From Alisma plantago-aquatica (Eukaryota; Streptophyta; Magnoliopsida; Alismatales; Alismataceae), in NCBI GenBank assembly GCA_963693085.1, contig OY856412.1, positions 1,410,457,194 to 1,410,521,193 on the forward strand: 64,000 nt of DNA. Direction: 5' to 3'. The translations under genes were made by a program, and so were the position numbers. Below the pieces are notes generated by a model. The model saw only the letters and a program-made list of their open reading frames with translations, did no database searches and was not told the DNA's origin. Positions within the stretch are counted from its first letter, which is position 1, and every line of letters starts with the position of its first letter. This document shows, one piece after another, positions 38,833 to 47,793 of this stretch.

Positions 38833-40203
38833 TCACTGGAAAGACTTAAGAATTACATCAACATCAGGGTCTTTCCCAAGAAAAGGCTCAGCTCCATAAT
38901 ACTGGACCAAAGTTTGCCACTCCAGAGCACCTGTCTTGGTTAAGGCATATGCCTCCAAGAAGGTTGGAACACGATCAAATCGGAAATGAGCAGCAATATC
39001 TTGTAGTTGCATTGATGAAAACTGAGTATGCGTGAGATCTGTAGATGGTGGAGGTGGAGGTTGATAGTAGTTGTAAGATGGATTATATGGATTGAGCATG
39101 CCAGGATTTAAAGAGTAAGGATATTCATCTGGTTGGTTTGGAGAAAGAGTTTGCATTCTTTGGTTTAGATAAGTCATGGCATGATGGTTATAATCTAGTT
39201 TTTTACTAAGATGATATTGTGACCCAGCAACATAGGTTAGAGTGTTTTGGATGGGATCATAGGGTAGGCTGGTAGGAGGAGGTGGAGGTGGTATATCTTG
39301 GGTAGATGTCTCTCCTTCTACCCTAGCCCTCTTATGACCGAAATCAATTCCCATTTTTTCTACAGTATTCTTACTTATTTTTTGTGGTCTACACTCCCAT
39401 GTATATCCCATATCCTCAATTTGGGTCTTAAGAAAATGTTGAGTAATTTGGCATACAAGATCAGCATATGGAGGATTGCCAGAAAACTCAAGCATGTTTT
39501 TAAGAATGATGCGGATAAAATTTGTGGGAATACGTTGGATAATGGCATATATTAGACACATACGAAAAATAGGAACTTCAAACTTATTTGCTCTAGGATG
39601 TTTGTTTGTTGAAACAATAAGGTTTACAATCCTAGCAGCTGGTTTGAGATTGATATCATAGTATGTGCCTCTATCTTCGTGACAGGTTGTATTGGATTGA
39701 AAAATGGTCCTTTTGATGTCACTAAGACTAACGGTATGGTTATCTTGGGAAAATTGATTAAGTGGGTTTCCAGAGGTAAGGTCAAGGGTGTCTTGATATT
39801 CATCTATGTCAATATTTAGCATGTCAAGAATATCCCCTTCAGTAAATCGAAAGCTATGCCCATTGACCATAGTATAGAAGAAGATGGTTTCATTTTCAGA
39901 GTGGGAGATGAGGTTAGCATAGAATTCATTCACTACCTTGGTGGAATAGGAAGGGAATGAAGGGTTGATGAATTCTTTCAACTTTTGCACTTCAAAGAGG
40001 TCCTCCAAGTCGACAATGTTGAGGAAGTCCATAACTTCTACTGGTCGTCGTGGGAGAGGAGCTTTGGAAGAGAGTCGTAGATAGTGATCACCAGCATCTC
40101 CGTCGACGAAGGCAATGTCATTGATGATCGTCAATGGTGGAGTAGCCTCCCTTTGTTTCCTGCCAGCGACCTTCTTCTTTCCACGAGTAGAGGATGATGC
40201 CAT
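38833..40203 (-). CDS. 456-aa ORF with Transposase_32-like (putative plant transposon protein) domain
   Basis: Starts at the ATG at 40203 (MASSSTRGKKKVAGRKQRE), with a basic N-terminus that could be a nuclear localisation signal. Residues ~80-230 (VVNEFYANL, MVNGHSFRFTEGDILDMLNI, AARIVNLIVS) resemble the 'putative plant transposon protein' domain (PF20167 type) often found in plant retroelement and transposon ORFs; its biochemical role is unknown. After ~residue 290 the chain is Pro/Tyr/Asn-rich with runs of Pro (IPPPPPPTSLPY, YYQPPPPPST) and no predicted catalytic motif or membrane segment. It sits downstream of gag in the same orientation, where pol and an env-like ORF would be in a full Sirevirus. 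It is uninterrupted although the neighbouring gag has stops. The family call rests on memory of the motif pattern. Confidence 0.72.
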   Translation of the reverse strand: MASSSTRGKKKVAGRKQREATPPLTIINDIAFVDGDAGDHYLRLSSKAPLPRRPVEVMDFLNIVDLEDLFEVQKLKEFINPSFPSYSTKVVNEFYANLISHSENETIFFYTMVNGHSFRFTEGDILDMLNIDIDEYQDTLDLTSGNPLNQFSQDNHTVSLSDIKRTIFQSNTTCHEDRGTYYDINLKPAARIVNLIVSTNKHPRANKFEVPIFRMCLIYAIIQRIPTNFIRIILKNMLEFSGNPPYADLVCQITQHFLKTQIEDMGYTWECRPQKISKNTVEKMGIDFGHKRARVEGETSTQDIPPPPPPTSLPYDPIQNTLTYVAGSQYHLSKKLDYNHHAMTYLNQRMQTLSPNQPDEYPYSLNPGMLNPYNPSYNYYQPPPPPSTDLTHTQFSSMQLQDIAAHFRFDRVPTFLEAYALTKTGALEWQTLVQYYGAEPFLGKDPDVDVILKSFQ

Positions 40204-40359
40204 TGCGTTGCTTGAAGGTGGAGAAGAAGCAAGGAAGTCTTGGGGATGAGGATGCTAAAGATTTGCATAAGAATTCACTAGAGAGAGCCTATGGAAACAA
40301 GAATATGAAAGTGTGAAGAAGTGACCCGTTTTTGGTCCCTTTTATAGCAATCCAGTGAT

Positions 40360-40650
40360 CGGGTCGGTCGACAATTTGTCGACCGAGCATCCGTAATGGT
40401 CATATTCCAGACGCGCCACTCGACCGTCCAACGGTCGACTTGCAACGGTCGGCCGTTAACGGTAATGGTCGGATTGCAACAGTCATCTCCCAACGGCTCT
40501 TTCTCGGTCGAGCAATTGTCGACCAAACTGTCTCGGTCTAACAATTGTCGACCGGAAGTGTGTCCGATGTTAGGTCTGTCTAGATTCTGTCGGTCGAGAG
40601 AGGTGGGCAGACCGAGAGATTTTTGGTTGAAGATTCGTCGACCGACAGAC
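40360..40650. repeat. TCGGTCGA...TCGACCGA inverted-repeat cluster upstream of the 456-aa ORF
   Basis: GGTCGGTCGACAATTTGTCG and continuation at 40362-40387, CTCGGTCGAGCAATTGTCGA at 40504-40523, and further half-sites to 40645. They lie 160-440 bp upstream of the ORF start on its coding strand. A further pair is at 41570-41618. Confidence 0.6.
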
Positions 40651-41775
40651 TTACTGGGTACGAATTTTTAAGCTGATTTTTAATGCAAATGATAGACTGA
40701 ATTTGTAGAGCATATATATATTTTCTAAGGGAGTAATATTTTGTTTTATTATTGACAATATTGGGACAATTTTGTGATCATAAATTGATTTTGCTTTTAA
40801 TCACAATAAAATGATATTCAAATAGTTATTGTGTCAAACTTATTTTAGGTCGAATTTGACTACGACCATAGCACCCCTTGGTCAAATTTCATTTTAACCA
40901 AGAGGCAGATTTGCAGATTTTTCAAATTGAACATTATGAAGTATAATATCTGCATAAGATTTGATTAAGTATCAAGTTGAAGCATAATACTTAATATGAA
41001 AACATTTGTCCTTTTCTTAAAATATAGGCTTTGCTGTAGTAATATGAATAAATTTCACGTCGTTTAGTATCCTCATAAGATTCTTTACTGAAGGCACACA
41101 AAATATCTCAAGTCTTTTAAAGATATTAATTGAGAGATTTTATCTTATGTGTTGCAAGCATAACATATTACCAATAAAGCATTTGCTTGCCTATATATAT
41201 CATCACGGATCCATGCAGACAATTATCTATCCAAGCTAATCACAGTACCAAATGGTGAAAGCATATCCATGATGTAATAACAAAACAATAACAGTAAATA
41301 ATCACATGATTTTAATCACATGATTTCTATATGGATAGGCCAGAAAATAAGGAAATCATGTGAATAATGATAGAAATTTTCTTTTCATTAAACTAAGCAT
41401 AATTTCAGTTTAAACTTAAATCATTTAGGGAATAAACTAATATTAATTTAAATTTGTAGGGATGATTTCCAAAATATATATCCAATCATTAATCATGAAT
41501 AGATAGCAATTTTATCAAAGAATTCGGCAATTTTTGCAACAGACTGGAAATCAGTGACATGCTCGGTCGATAATTTCTCGACCGACAGTATCTCGGTCGA
41601 CAGTCTCTCGACCGACAATATTCCTGAAACTGTTAATTGCTTCCAAATAACATAACTATGCAAGTTAAATATTTAGATACTTAAATTTATTTATTATCCC
41701 ATTATGTTGAGTTGAGATAGACGTAGAATTATGCAACTAAGGTTCTTGGTCATATCTCAACTTAATTGCGTTTAT
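40651..41775. other. Non-coding AT-rich spacer between gag and the 456-aa ORF
   Basis: About 1.1 kb with no ORF or pol motif. Two TCGA-cored inverted repeats are at 41570-41618 (GCTCGGTCGATAATTTCTCG, then CTCGGTCGACAGTCTCTCGA). This is where protease, integrase and RT would lie in an autonomous element. Confidence 0.6.
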
Positions 41776-42681
41776 TTAGTTTGGAGGTTTTGGAACCCAA
41801 ACTAACTCGACATCTTTTCTCTTGTAAGGACATGAAAAGGAATAATGACCAAGGCGCAAACAATAATGACAGCATATCGAGTCAACCTCATATCTTTTTC
41901 TATGGTTGTGTGCAGTGTTGTCATATCGTGATGATGTTCCTTTAGGTACATATATAGATTGATGTGTTTGTGACTCTCTCCAACTAGGTTGTTGATAGGA
42001 TTTCCCTTTAGGCTTGTAACCTAGTCCTCTTCTCCCGATTTGATGATAGGTATTATCTAAGATTTTATCAAGAATGCCATTACTATTCAAATTACTAACT
42101 CTTTGTTGTAACTTGGCAATCTCTTCCATTCTCTTCTTGATATCTAGTTTTGCTTGATCTAGATTAGAAGACAATGAATTTCTTTCTTTGACAATAAAAT
42201 CATAATCTAGATGGTTGCATAAGATGGGTTGTTTTTGAAGATCATTCACTTGACTTTGCAAATTATTCTTCTCTAAAGAAAGTAGATTACAATTTGCCTC
42301 TATAGATTTTATCTCAATATCATGATCTTCAATGATCTTTTTAAGATCTTCGTTTTCAGATGTAATAGAAATAAGCTTAGCATGTAATTCATCATTTGCT
42401 TTATTAGATTTCTTTAATTTCTTCTTGCATTCAACATATTTAATATGTGTTTCTTCAAGGCTAGCAACTAGTTCTTCTTTAGATAAATCAAAAAGACTTA
42501 CCTCTTCTTATTCTTCCTCACTAGTTGTAGCAATGAGACAATCTTTGTTCTAATCTTCCTTCTTTGATCTCCATGGGCATCTAGTTGTTGTGTGGCTTGT
42601 TCCTAAGCACCAATTGCAACATGTTGTAGTTTTGTCCAAGAAGCACCTTTTGTTGTGATTGTAATCACCATTACCCTCCAT
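41776..42681 (-). pseudogene. Sirevirus-like gag, N-terminal core missing
   Basis: Reading starts at the ATG at 42681, close to the PBS. The usual UBN2-type capsid core is absent; the frame opens directly onto a zinc knuckle CCNWCLGTSHTTTRC (residues ~20-34). In-frame stops follow at 42552-42550 (TAG) and 42510-42508 (TAA), then a long coiled coil rich in Leu/Lys/Glu and a second knuckle CCHYCLRLGHYSFSC near the C-terminus, ending VWVPKPPN and stop at 41776. All parts share one frame. The C-terminal 161 codons are open. A core-less gag could at best act with gag from another element. Confidence 0.8.
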
Positions 42682-42714
42682 TCTTCAAGACCTGATTAGG
42701 GTTCCTTGAAGCCT

Positions 42715-42727
42715 CGCTCTGATACCA
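42715..42727 (-). other. Primer-binding site of the minus-strand Sirevirus-like element
   Basis: On the minus strand TGGTATCAGAGCG follows the LTR end GTGTTTTTCA after two bases, matching initiator tRNA-Met. Confidence 0.85.
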
Positions 42728-42729
42728 AT

Positions 42730-44150
42730 TGAAAAACACTAGAGGGGGGGTGAATAGAGTTTTTAAAATAATTTTTACAATTTTTTGAACTCAAACAACC
42801 ACAATTGAAATTGGAAGAAGGAGACAAGTGTTTAGAGTGGTTCCAACTTTAGCAAATACTAAAGTTGTCAGTCCACTACCCGGTTGCTTACCCAACCGGG
42901 ATTTTGAAAGTATTTATTTTATTACCTTCTCAAGGATTTATACAAAATACAATACTTTCCTTTACACCCTTTGAACAACCTTCACTTGAAGTAGGTGCAC
43001 CAACTTTGAGGTAGCCTTCTTGAAGTAACTCCAAACTCCCCCTTGAAGTAGCCTTCCTCTCTAGAAGTAACCTCCCATTGCACCAGCCTTCTGAAGTAGC
43101 TCAAAGTCACCTTCTTCACCAAGAAGATCTCCACTCTCTCCAATCAGCAGCCTCCAACCTAGGAGTAGCAAGGAGAGTACAAACGGTAATAGAGAACAAG
43201 AAAGGAAAAAGGAAATTACAACTTATCCTTTGTAACCCAAGGCTTGATTTGCCTAGATCAAGCGTATAGATCTCCTAACCAAGTGTATGGACTTGTGATT
43301 GCAGTGGGTAGGAGATACTAGCCTATAGGACACGAATTTTGAGCTAAGGAAGGAAGTAGCCAATTGTCACAATGCTGAAATTGCTCACAAACAGATTGCT
43401 CAAAGTATGCTCAAGGATTTCTCAAGTGTAGTAAGCGTGTTTGAGTGTCCTATGGCTTGTCCTATTTATAGGAATGGCCTAAGGATGCTTAAGGACGTTC
43501 TAGACAACTTCTAGGGGTTTCTAAGTGCTTAACTAGCCGTTAGGTACAAGTTTGTTGCTTTAACAACGGCTAATTAATTAATTCTGCAGTTGCTGTCAGA
43601 GACCATCTCGGTCGAGGAATGGTCGACCGAGACACCTACTCGGTCAAACTTTTGTCGACCGACAGGCTCTCTGGAACAAGTGTTTTGCAACGTTTATCTC
43701 CAACTGCCAACTACCTTGTTAGTTGTGTCTAACGGCTACTTTGGATCTTTCTCGGTCGAGAAGATTGTCGACCGAGAGTGTCTCGGTCGAGGAGTTAGTC
43801 GACCGAGATAGACCCTGTTTCAATCTTTTAATTAAACCACTAAATGTGTGTATGAGTGTGCATATGTGACTTTATTTGAAGGGGATGACCTATCTAAATG
43901 TGGTGTTTAGCTAGGGAGAATCTAACGCTTGATTTACATGAAATCTAAGTACTTGTACATTATATATTTGTACAAGTTTTTACAAGGCGATTACATTTCA
44001 TGAAAATACAAACATATAAGCATATGGATTTCCCTAATTTCTTTTGTCATCCACCTTAATCCTGCACACTCAAGTAGCTCGTTAGATCAATAAGAATGAA
44101 ATGTTTGTCATAATCAAAACAGGGATTTATAGATGTCCATTTAGCCAACA
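42730..44150 (-). repeat. 5' LTR of the minus-strand Sirevirus-like element
   Basis: Same length (1421 bp) as the 3' LTR. Inverted repeats CTCGGTCGAG...GTCGACCGAG are at 43606-43664 and 43750-43807. Conserved GAAGTAGC-type short repeats (CTTGAAGTAGCC, CTTCTTGAAGTAAC) lie at 42980-43110. Confidence 0.87.
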
Positions 44151-44155
44151 CTTAA

Positions 44156-46340
44156 GTAAGTTATAAAGTGATGAGGGAAGTGATACACCAAGGAATGATA
44201 AATATCACATCCAATACTTCAAGGTTGATGCACCTTGATGCACCTTAAATCCAATATACTTGGATGAGTAACATGTGAAGTGTGTCATATCAATTGTTAC
44301 ATTGAGATGTAATGAGTTTAATGCACTTTGATAAGTGTAGGCTAACATACCTTGAGAAAGGGTTAAGCCAAGATAATAAAGTATGATGTAATCAATATCC
44401 TAGTGAGGATGAGAGAGAAACTCATACTTTGTGTTGATAATCATTCAATGATAAATAATGAGAATAAATAAGTATGATTGAATACTTATGATATCAATGT
44501 ATGCTCCTAAATGTGTGGAGCAATAAATTAGGGTTTGGATTGATAATGTGAATAAGTTGTTGCCTAGTGAGAGGTGACAAGATGTGTAATGGCCTTGTGA
44601 GACATGTGAATAAGTTGTTGCCCAGTAAGAGGTGTTAAGATGTATAATGGCCTTGTGAGACATGAGAATACGTATACAACAAGTGAAATGAATACCTTGG
44701 TCTGAGGACCTAGAGATAATGGTTACCTGTTACAGAGGTAACAATGCTAAGTGATGATTTAAGGGTTTGAATACCCAGATCCAGTAATCATGATAATGAT
44801 GTGAAGGGATGAGAATCCCCAGTAATGTGATGAGGGATTGAGATCCCAAGTATCATGTGTTTTAAATATTTGAAAAGTACTTTATAGATGTATTACACCT
44901 TTCTTTATAGCATTTGTTGTGATTAATGATTATAACTTGTTTGATGCTAAAAGAATGTTGTAATGCATGTAATATATCACTAGAAACCATAAAACATTGC
45001 CCTGACCATAGATCCATCAGCGTCAAGATTTGCTAAATGGTGTAACGGGTTCTCCGCGGCATAAAATGGATTGCATACTTTTGAGTATGTGGGGGTGTAA
45101 GTACAGACCACCATGTGTGAGCCGATCCCCTTACGATCCCAAAATGAATGGGGATTTGTCTATATGTCATATCCTGGATCGAGCGCAACTTCAGTCCTAG
45201 ACTCTATGTTGAGCATGGTGAACTGGCCCGTGGCTCAGAGTATGGTGCTTGTGTCTCCATGACTCAATGATTTCATAACTGGGGATAGTTTTTAGCAGAT
45301 GTTCCCCTAAGAGAGTACAGTTGATGATGTAGCTCTAAGCGAGGATGCCTACTTACCCTGGCACAACTATTTGCAGCCGACACAAGATGTCCTACTAAAC
45401 TTAAGCGGTCTCGTACTGACTGAGACAAGTGAGGTCATGGCAACCGGCTCTCCCATTGACCTTGTATGGTACCGACTTGTGAGAAGTTTGTGGTCGGTTG
45501 GAGATGAACATGGTATGCTTCAACTCCTCAGGGAATAAGCGTGATTGTTAAAATATGTTCATCCGTGTAGCATATCTGCTTATGGATCGAATACGAGAAA
45601 TATTGTTTGATGCACAATTTAGTTATACATCTTAGTTGATAGATGATATTTATGTTTCTTTACATTCATTGCAAATCAGATAGATGATTTATAACTCTAC
45701 CATGGGTAGATGCAATGTTCTCCTTAAGAAAGGAGATGATTTTATTATGTTCATACAATGATTAATCATGCTTGTTAATATAAAAAGAACCTCTGCTCAG
45801 TTTATAAATGCTTAATCTATGATAACAATATGGTCGGTGGAGAGTTATATCTCTTGTTGGGACAATTGTCTCACCCATTGGGATCCATAAATGTTTTAGG
45901 TGGACGTGCACGAGGCGGTGGAGACCTTGCTGTAGAGGAGAAATAATAGCTGAGCCAACAGTGACAACTCAGGTTGAGTGTATTGTCTATCGTGTTTTGT
46001 AGATAGAAGTCCTATGTGTCGTCTCTGTACTCTCAGGTCCTTGGAGTTGATTCGTGATAATCTTGTGAGAAATCTTAGATTTTGGCTTGAATGCCTCGAG
46101 GTTTTATGTTGCTCCAGTATGTGTTTAGATAGAGCAACTGTTATATGTTGTCCTCAAGATGAGATGTTGTATAATGTAATCATGATATGTATGAGTTTTG
46201 GAACTTTCAGTAAGAGTTTTCTAGAAAAGGATCTCCTTGCAAAATGGTTTTAAATTTAGTGATTTTTGTTAATCCGTTGATTATGTTTATTCTGCTTAAT
46301 TAGTAACGATTTGTTTTTCGGTTTGATGACGGTCATTTCA
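44156..46340 (+). repeat. LARD-like 3' LTR, second part
   Basis: Continues the LTR after the CTTAA duplication. From 45257 (CCATGACTC) to 46340 (TTTCA) it aligns with 30034-31118. The segment 44156-45256 has no counterpart in the 5' LTR because of the replaced block there. A ~60-bp direct repeat (GTGAATAAGTTGTTGCC with flanks) occurs at 44549-44605 and 44606-44665. Confidence 0.82.
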
Positions 46341-46549
46341 GGCATGTGGCATTTCAATCTTAAGCCATGTGAACCAAGCATGTTGGAAAGGTCTGCCCGC
46401 TGACCGATATGGAGCCTCCCTTGCGCTGGTAGCCATGGATGGGAGTTGAGTATTCATGGATTATTCTGGTGTGCACTAAATGGGGAAGAGATTATGAGGC
46501 TATATAGTTGATACTTGATGAGGACTTCAAGAATCTTCATGAGGGTGAT
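46341..46549 (+). other. Right internal remnant of Cassandra
   Basis: GGCAT at 46341-46345 is the right target duplication of the LARD-like element. The following ~204 bp are non-coding Cassandra internal sequence running to the 3' LTR. CATGAGGGTGAT just before the LTR may serve as polypurine tract. Confidence 0.75.
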
Positions 46550-46705
46550 TGTAACATCCCAGGATTTGAGACCTCGGGTAAAATGATCTTAAAGGAAATG
46601 ATTGGACTATCCATATCATCAAGGCACACTTCCTTTTCAGCGAGCCCATCGCTAAATAGATATGTGGTTAAGCGTGCTCAACCCAGAGTAGTACTAGGAT
46701 GGGTG
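46550..46705 (+). repeat. Cassandra 3' LTR, left part
   Basis: Starts TGTAACATCCCAGG. The 5S-like part here is closer to canonical plant 5S than in the 5' LTR: GTGGTTAAGCGTGCTC and GAGTAGTACTAGGATGGGTG. It is cut after GGGTG by the CACTA transposon; the remainder resumes at 57531. Confidence 0.87.
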
Positions 46706-46718
46706 CACTACTATAGAA
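46706..46718 (+). repeat. CACTA left terminal inverted repeat
   Basis: CACTACTATAGAA; differs from the right end at one base (T for C). The partner is at 57518-57530. Confidence 0.9.
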
Positions 46719-47420
46719 CATGCCTTTAGCGTCGATTAATTAAGGGCTTTTAGTGTCGATTTCCAAGCGACACCCAAGTGGGTGCCGCTAAAGGTGGACC
46801 CCTACAACGTCGGTTCCCAACCAATGCCAAAACGCTTCCCGCCACTGAAAACACGCTAGCAAAAGGACTATAGGCGTCAGTTGTTTAAAAAAATTGACAC
46901 TATAGAATTGTTATAGACGTCGGTTATTAAAAGAATCGACGTCAAAATGCATCCCGCCACCGAAAAACACACTAGCAAAGGGCCTAGTGGCATCGGTTTT
47001 TAAATATAACCAATGCCATATCATCATATCCCCTGCCTGCCACCACGGTCGTGCTTCCCAGCACGACCGTGGTACCTGGTCACATAGATGTTGGTTTTAG
47101 GGCAAAAACCACCACCGTATGTCTTAGGTGTCGATTTTGTTCAAATAACCGACGTCAAAATGCTTCTCGCCACCGAAAAATGCGCTAGCAAAGGGCCTAT
47201 GGGCGTCGGTTTTTAAATATAACCGAGGCCATATCATCTGAACCGATGTCAATTTTGTGCTAATAACCGACGCCATATCCCCTGGCTGCCACCACAGCTG
47301 TGCTTCCCAACACGGCTGTGGTACCTGGTCACATAGACGTCGGTTTTAGGTCAAAAATCGTTGTCGTATGTTTTAGGTGTCGGTTTTGTTCAAATAACTG
47401 ACGCCTATGTTTTGATTTTT
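46719..47420. repeat. Left subterminal repeat region of CACTA
   Basis: Many short direct and inverted copies of GGCGTCGGTT / AACCGACGCC variants, the usual binding sites for TNPA-type proteins in this superfamily. A ~240-bp direct duplication is visible: TATCCCCTGCCTGCCACCAC from about 47027 and TATCCCCTGGCTGCCACCAC from about 47275. Each copy holds a hairpin; the first is perfect, CCACGGTCGTGCT...AGCACGACCGTGG at 47044-47073. Confidence 0.8.
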
Positions 47421-47793
47421 TTTCTTATCAGTTTGCAGGCCTATTGTATGGCTGGTCAACAGGATGAGAACCTGCAGTTCAGTTATGAACTGTAGGTTTA
47501 CGACATCCATTGATATCAGCCAATGATAGGCCACAAACCTACAAAATTAACAAGATAGACAATATTATATATATGTGATTCACACACATGTATAAGCACA
47601 ATTAATTCATATTATTTTTTCATCACACACATGTAGAAACCAGTAGCAATCTACAGTTCCATTCATTTCATCTCTTTTCACTTTCAGACACATGTAGAAA
47701 CATTTATGTATTGATCATCTTCACACACATATGACAATTCATACAAATTCATTCACATCCACACAAAAATAATTATGAGAACAAAGTTATTCT
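47421..47793. other. CACTA 3' non-coding region
   Basis: AT-rich sequence between the subterminal repeats and the stop codon of the Ulp1-like gene, with repeated ACACACATGTAGAAAC/ACACATGTATAAGC stretches. It presumably holds the transcript 3' end; no certain polyadenylation signal was chosen. Confidence 0.4.

Larger units (their letters stand above)
36856..44150 (-). mobile_element. Young non-autonomous Sirevirus-like Ty1/copia element
   Basis: Minus-strand element with two 1421-bp LTRs (36856-38276 and 42730-44150) and a perfect target duplication CTTAA (36851-36855 and 44151-44155). LTRs start TGTTGGCTAAAT and end GTGTTTTTCA on the minus strand. Internal order on the minus strand: PBS, truncated gag with zinc knuckles and coiled coil (42681-41776), palindrome-rich spacer, a 456-codon ORF (40203-38833), and a polypurine tract. 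No pol is present. By eye the LTRs differ at about twenty positions, around 1.5 percent, so insertion is recent. LTR type and gag layout match the plus-strand element at 58982. Confidence 0.87.
6648..46340 (+). mobile_element. LARD-like LTR retrotransposon with ~5-kb LTRs, nested in Cassandra
   Basis: LTR copies begin TGTAATGACCCTGACCT (6648 and 34051) and end TTTCA (31118 and 46340). The target duplication GGCAT is present at 6643-6647 and 46341-46345. After removing inserts, the 3' LTR is about 4990 bp and the 5' LTR about 4810 bp, while the internal domain is only about 2.9 kb (31119-34050) with a degenerate gag-like trace and no recognisable pol. Very long LTRs around a short non-autonomous core fit the LARD description. 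Each LTR has been invaded: the 5' copy by a tandem gypsy array, the 3' copy by a Sirevirus-like element. Confidence 0.82.
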
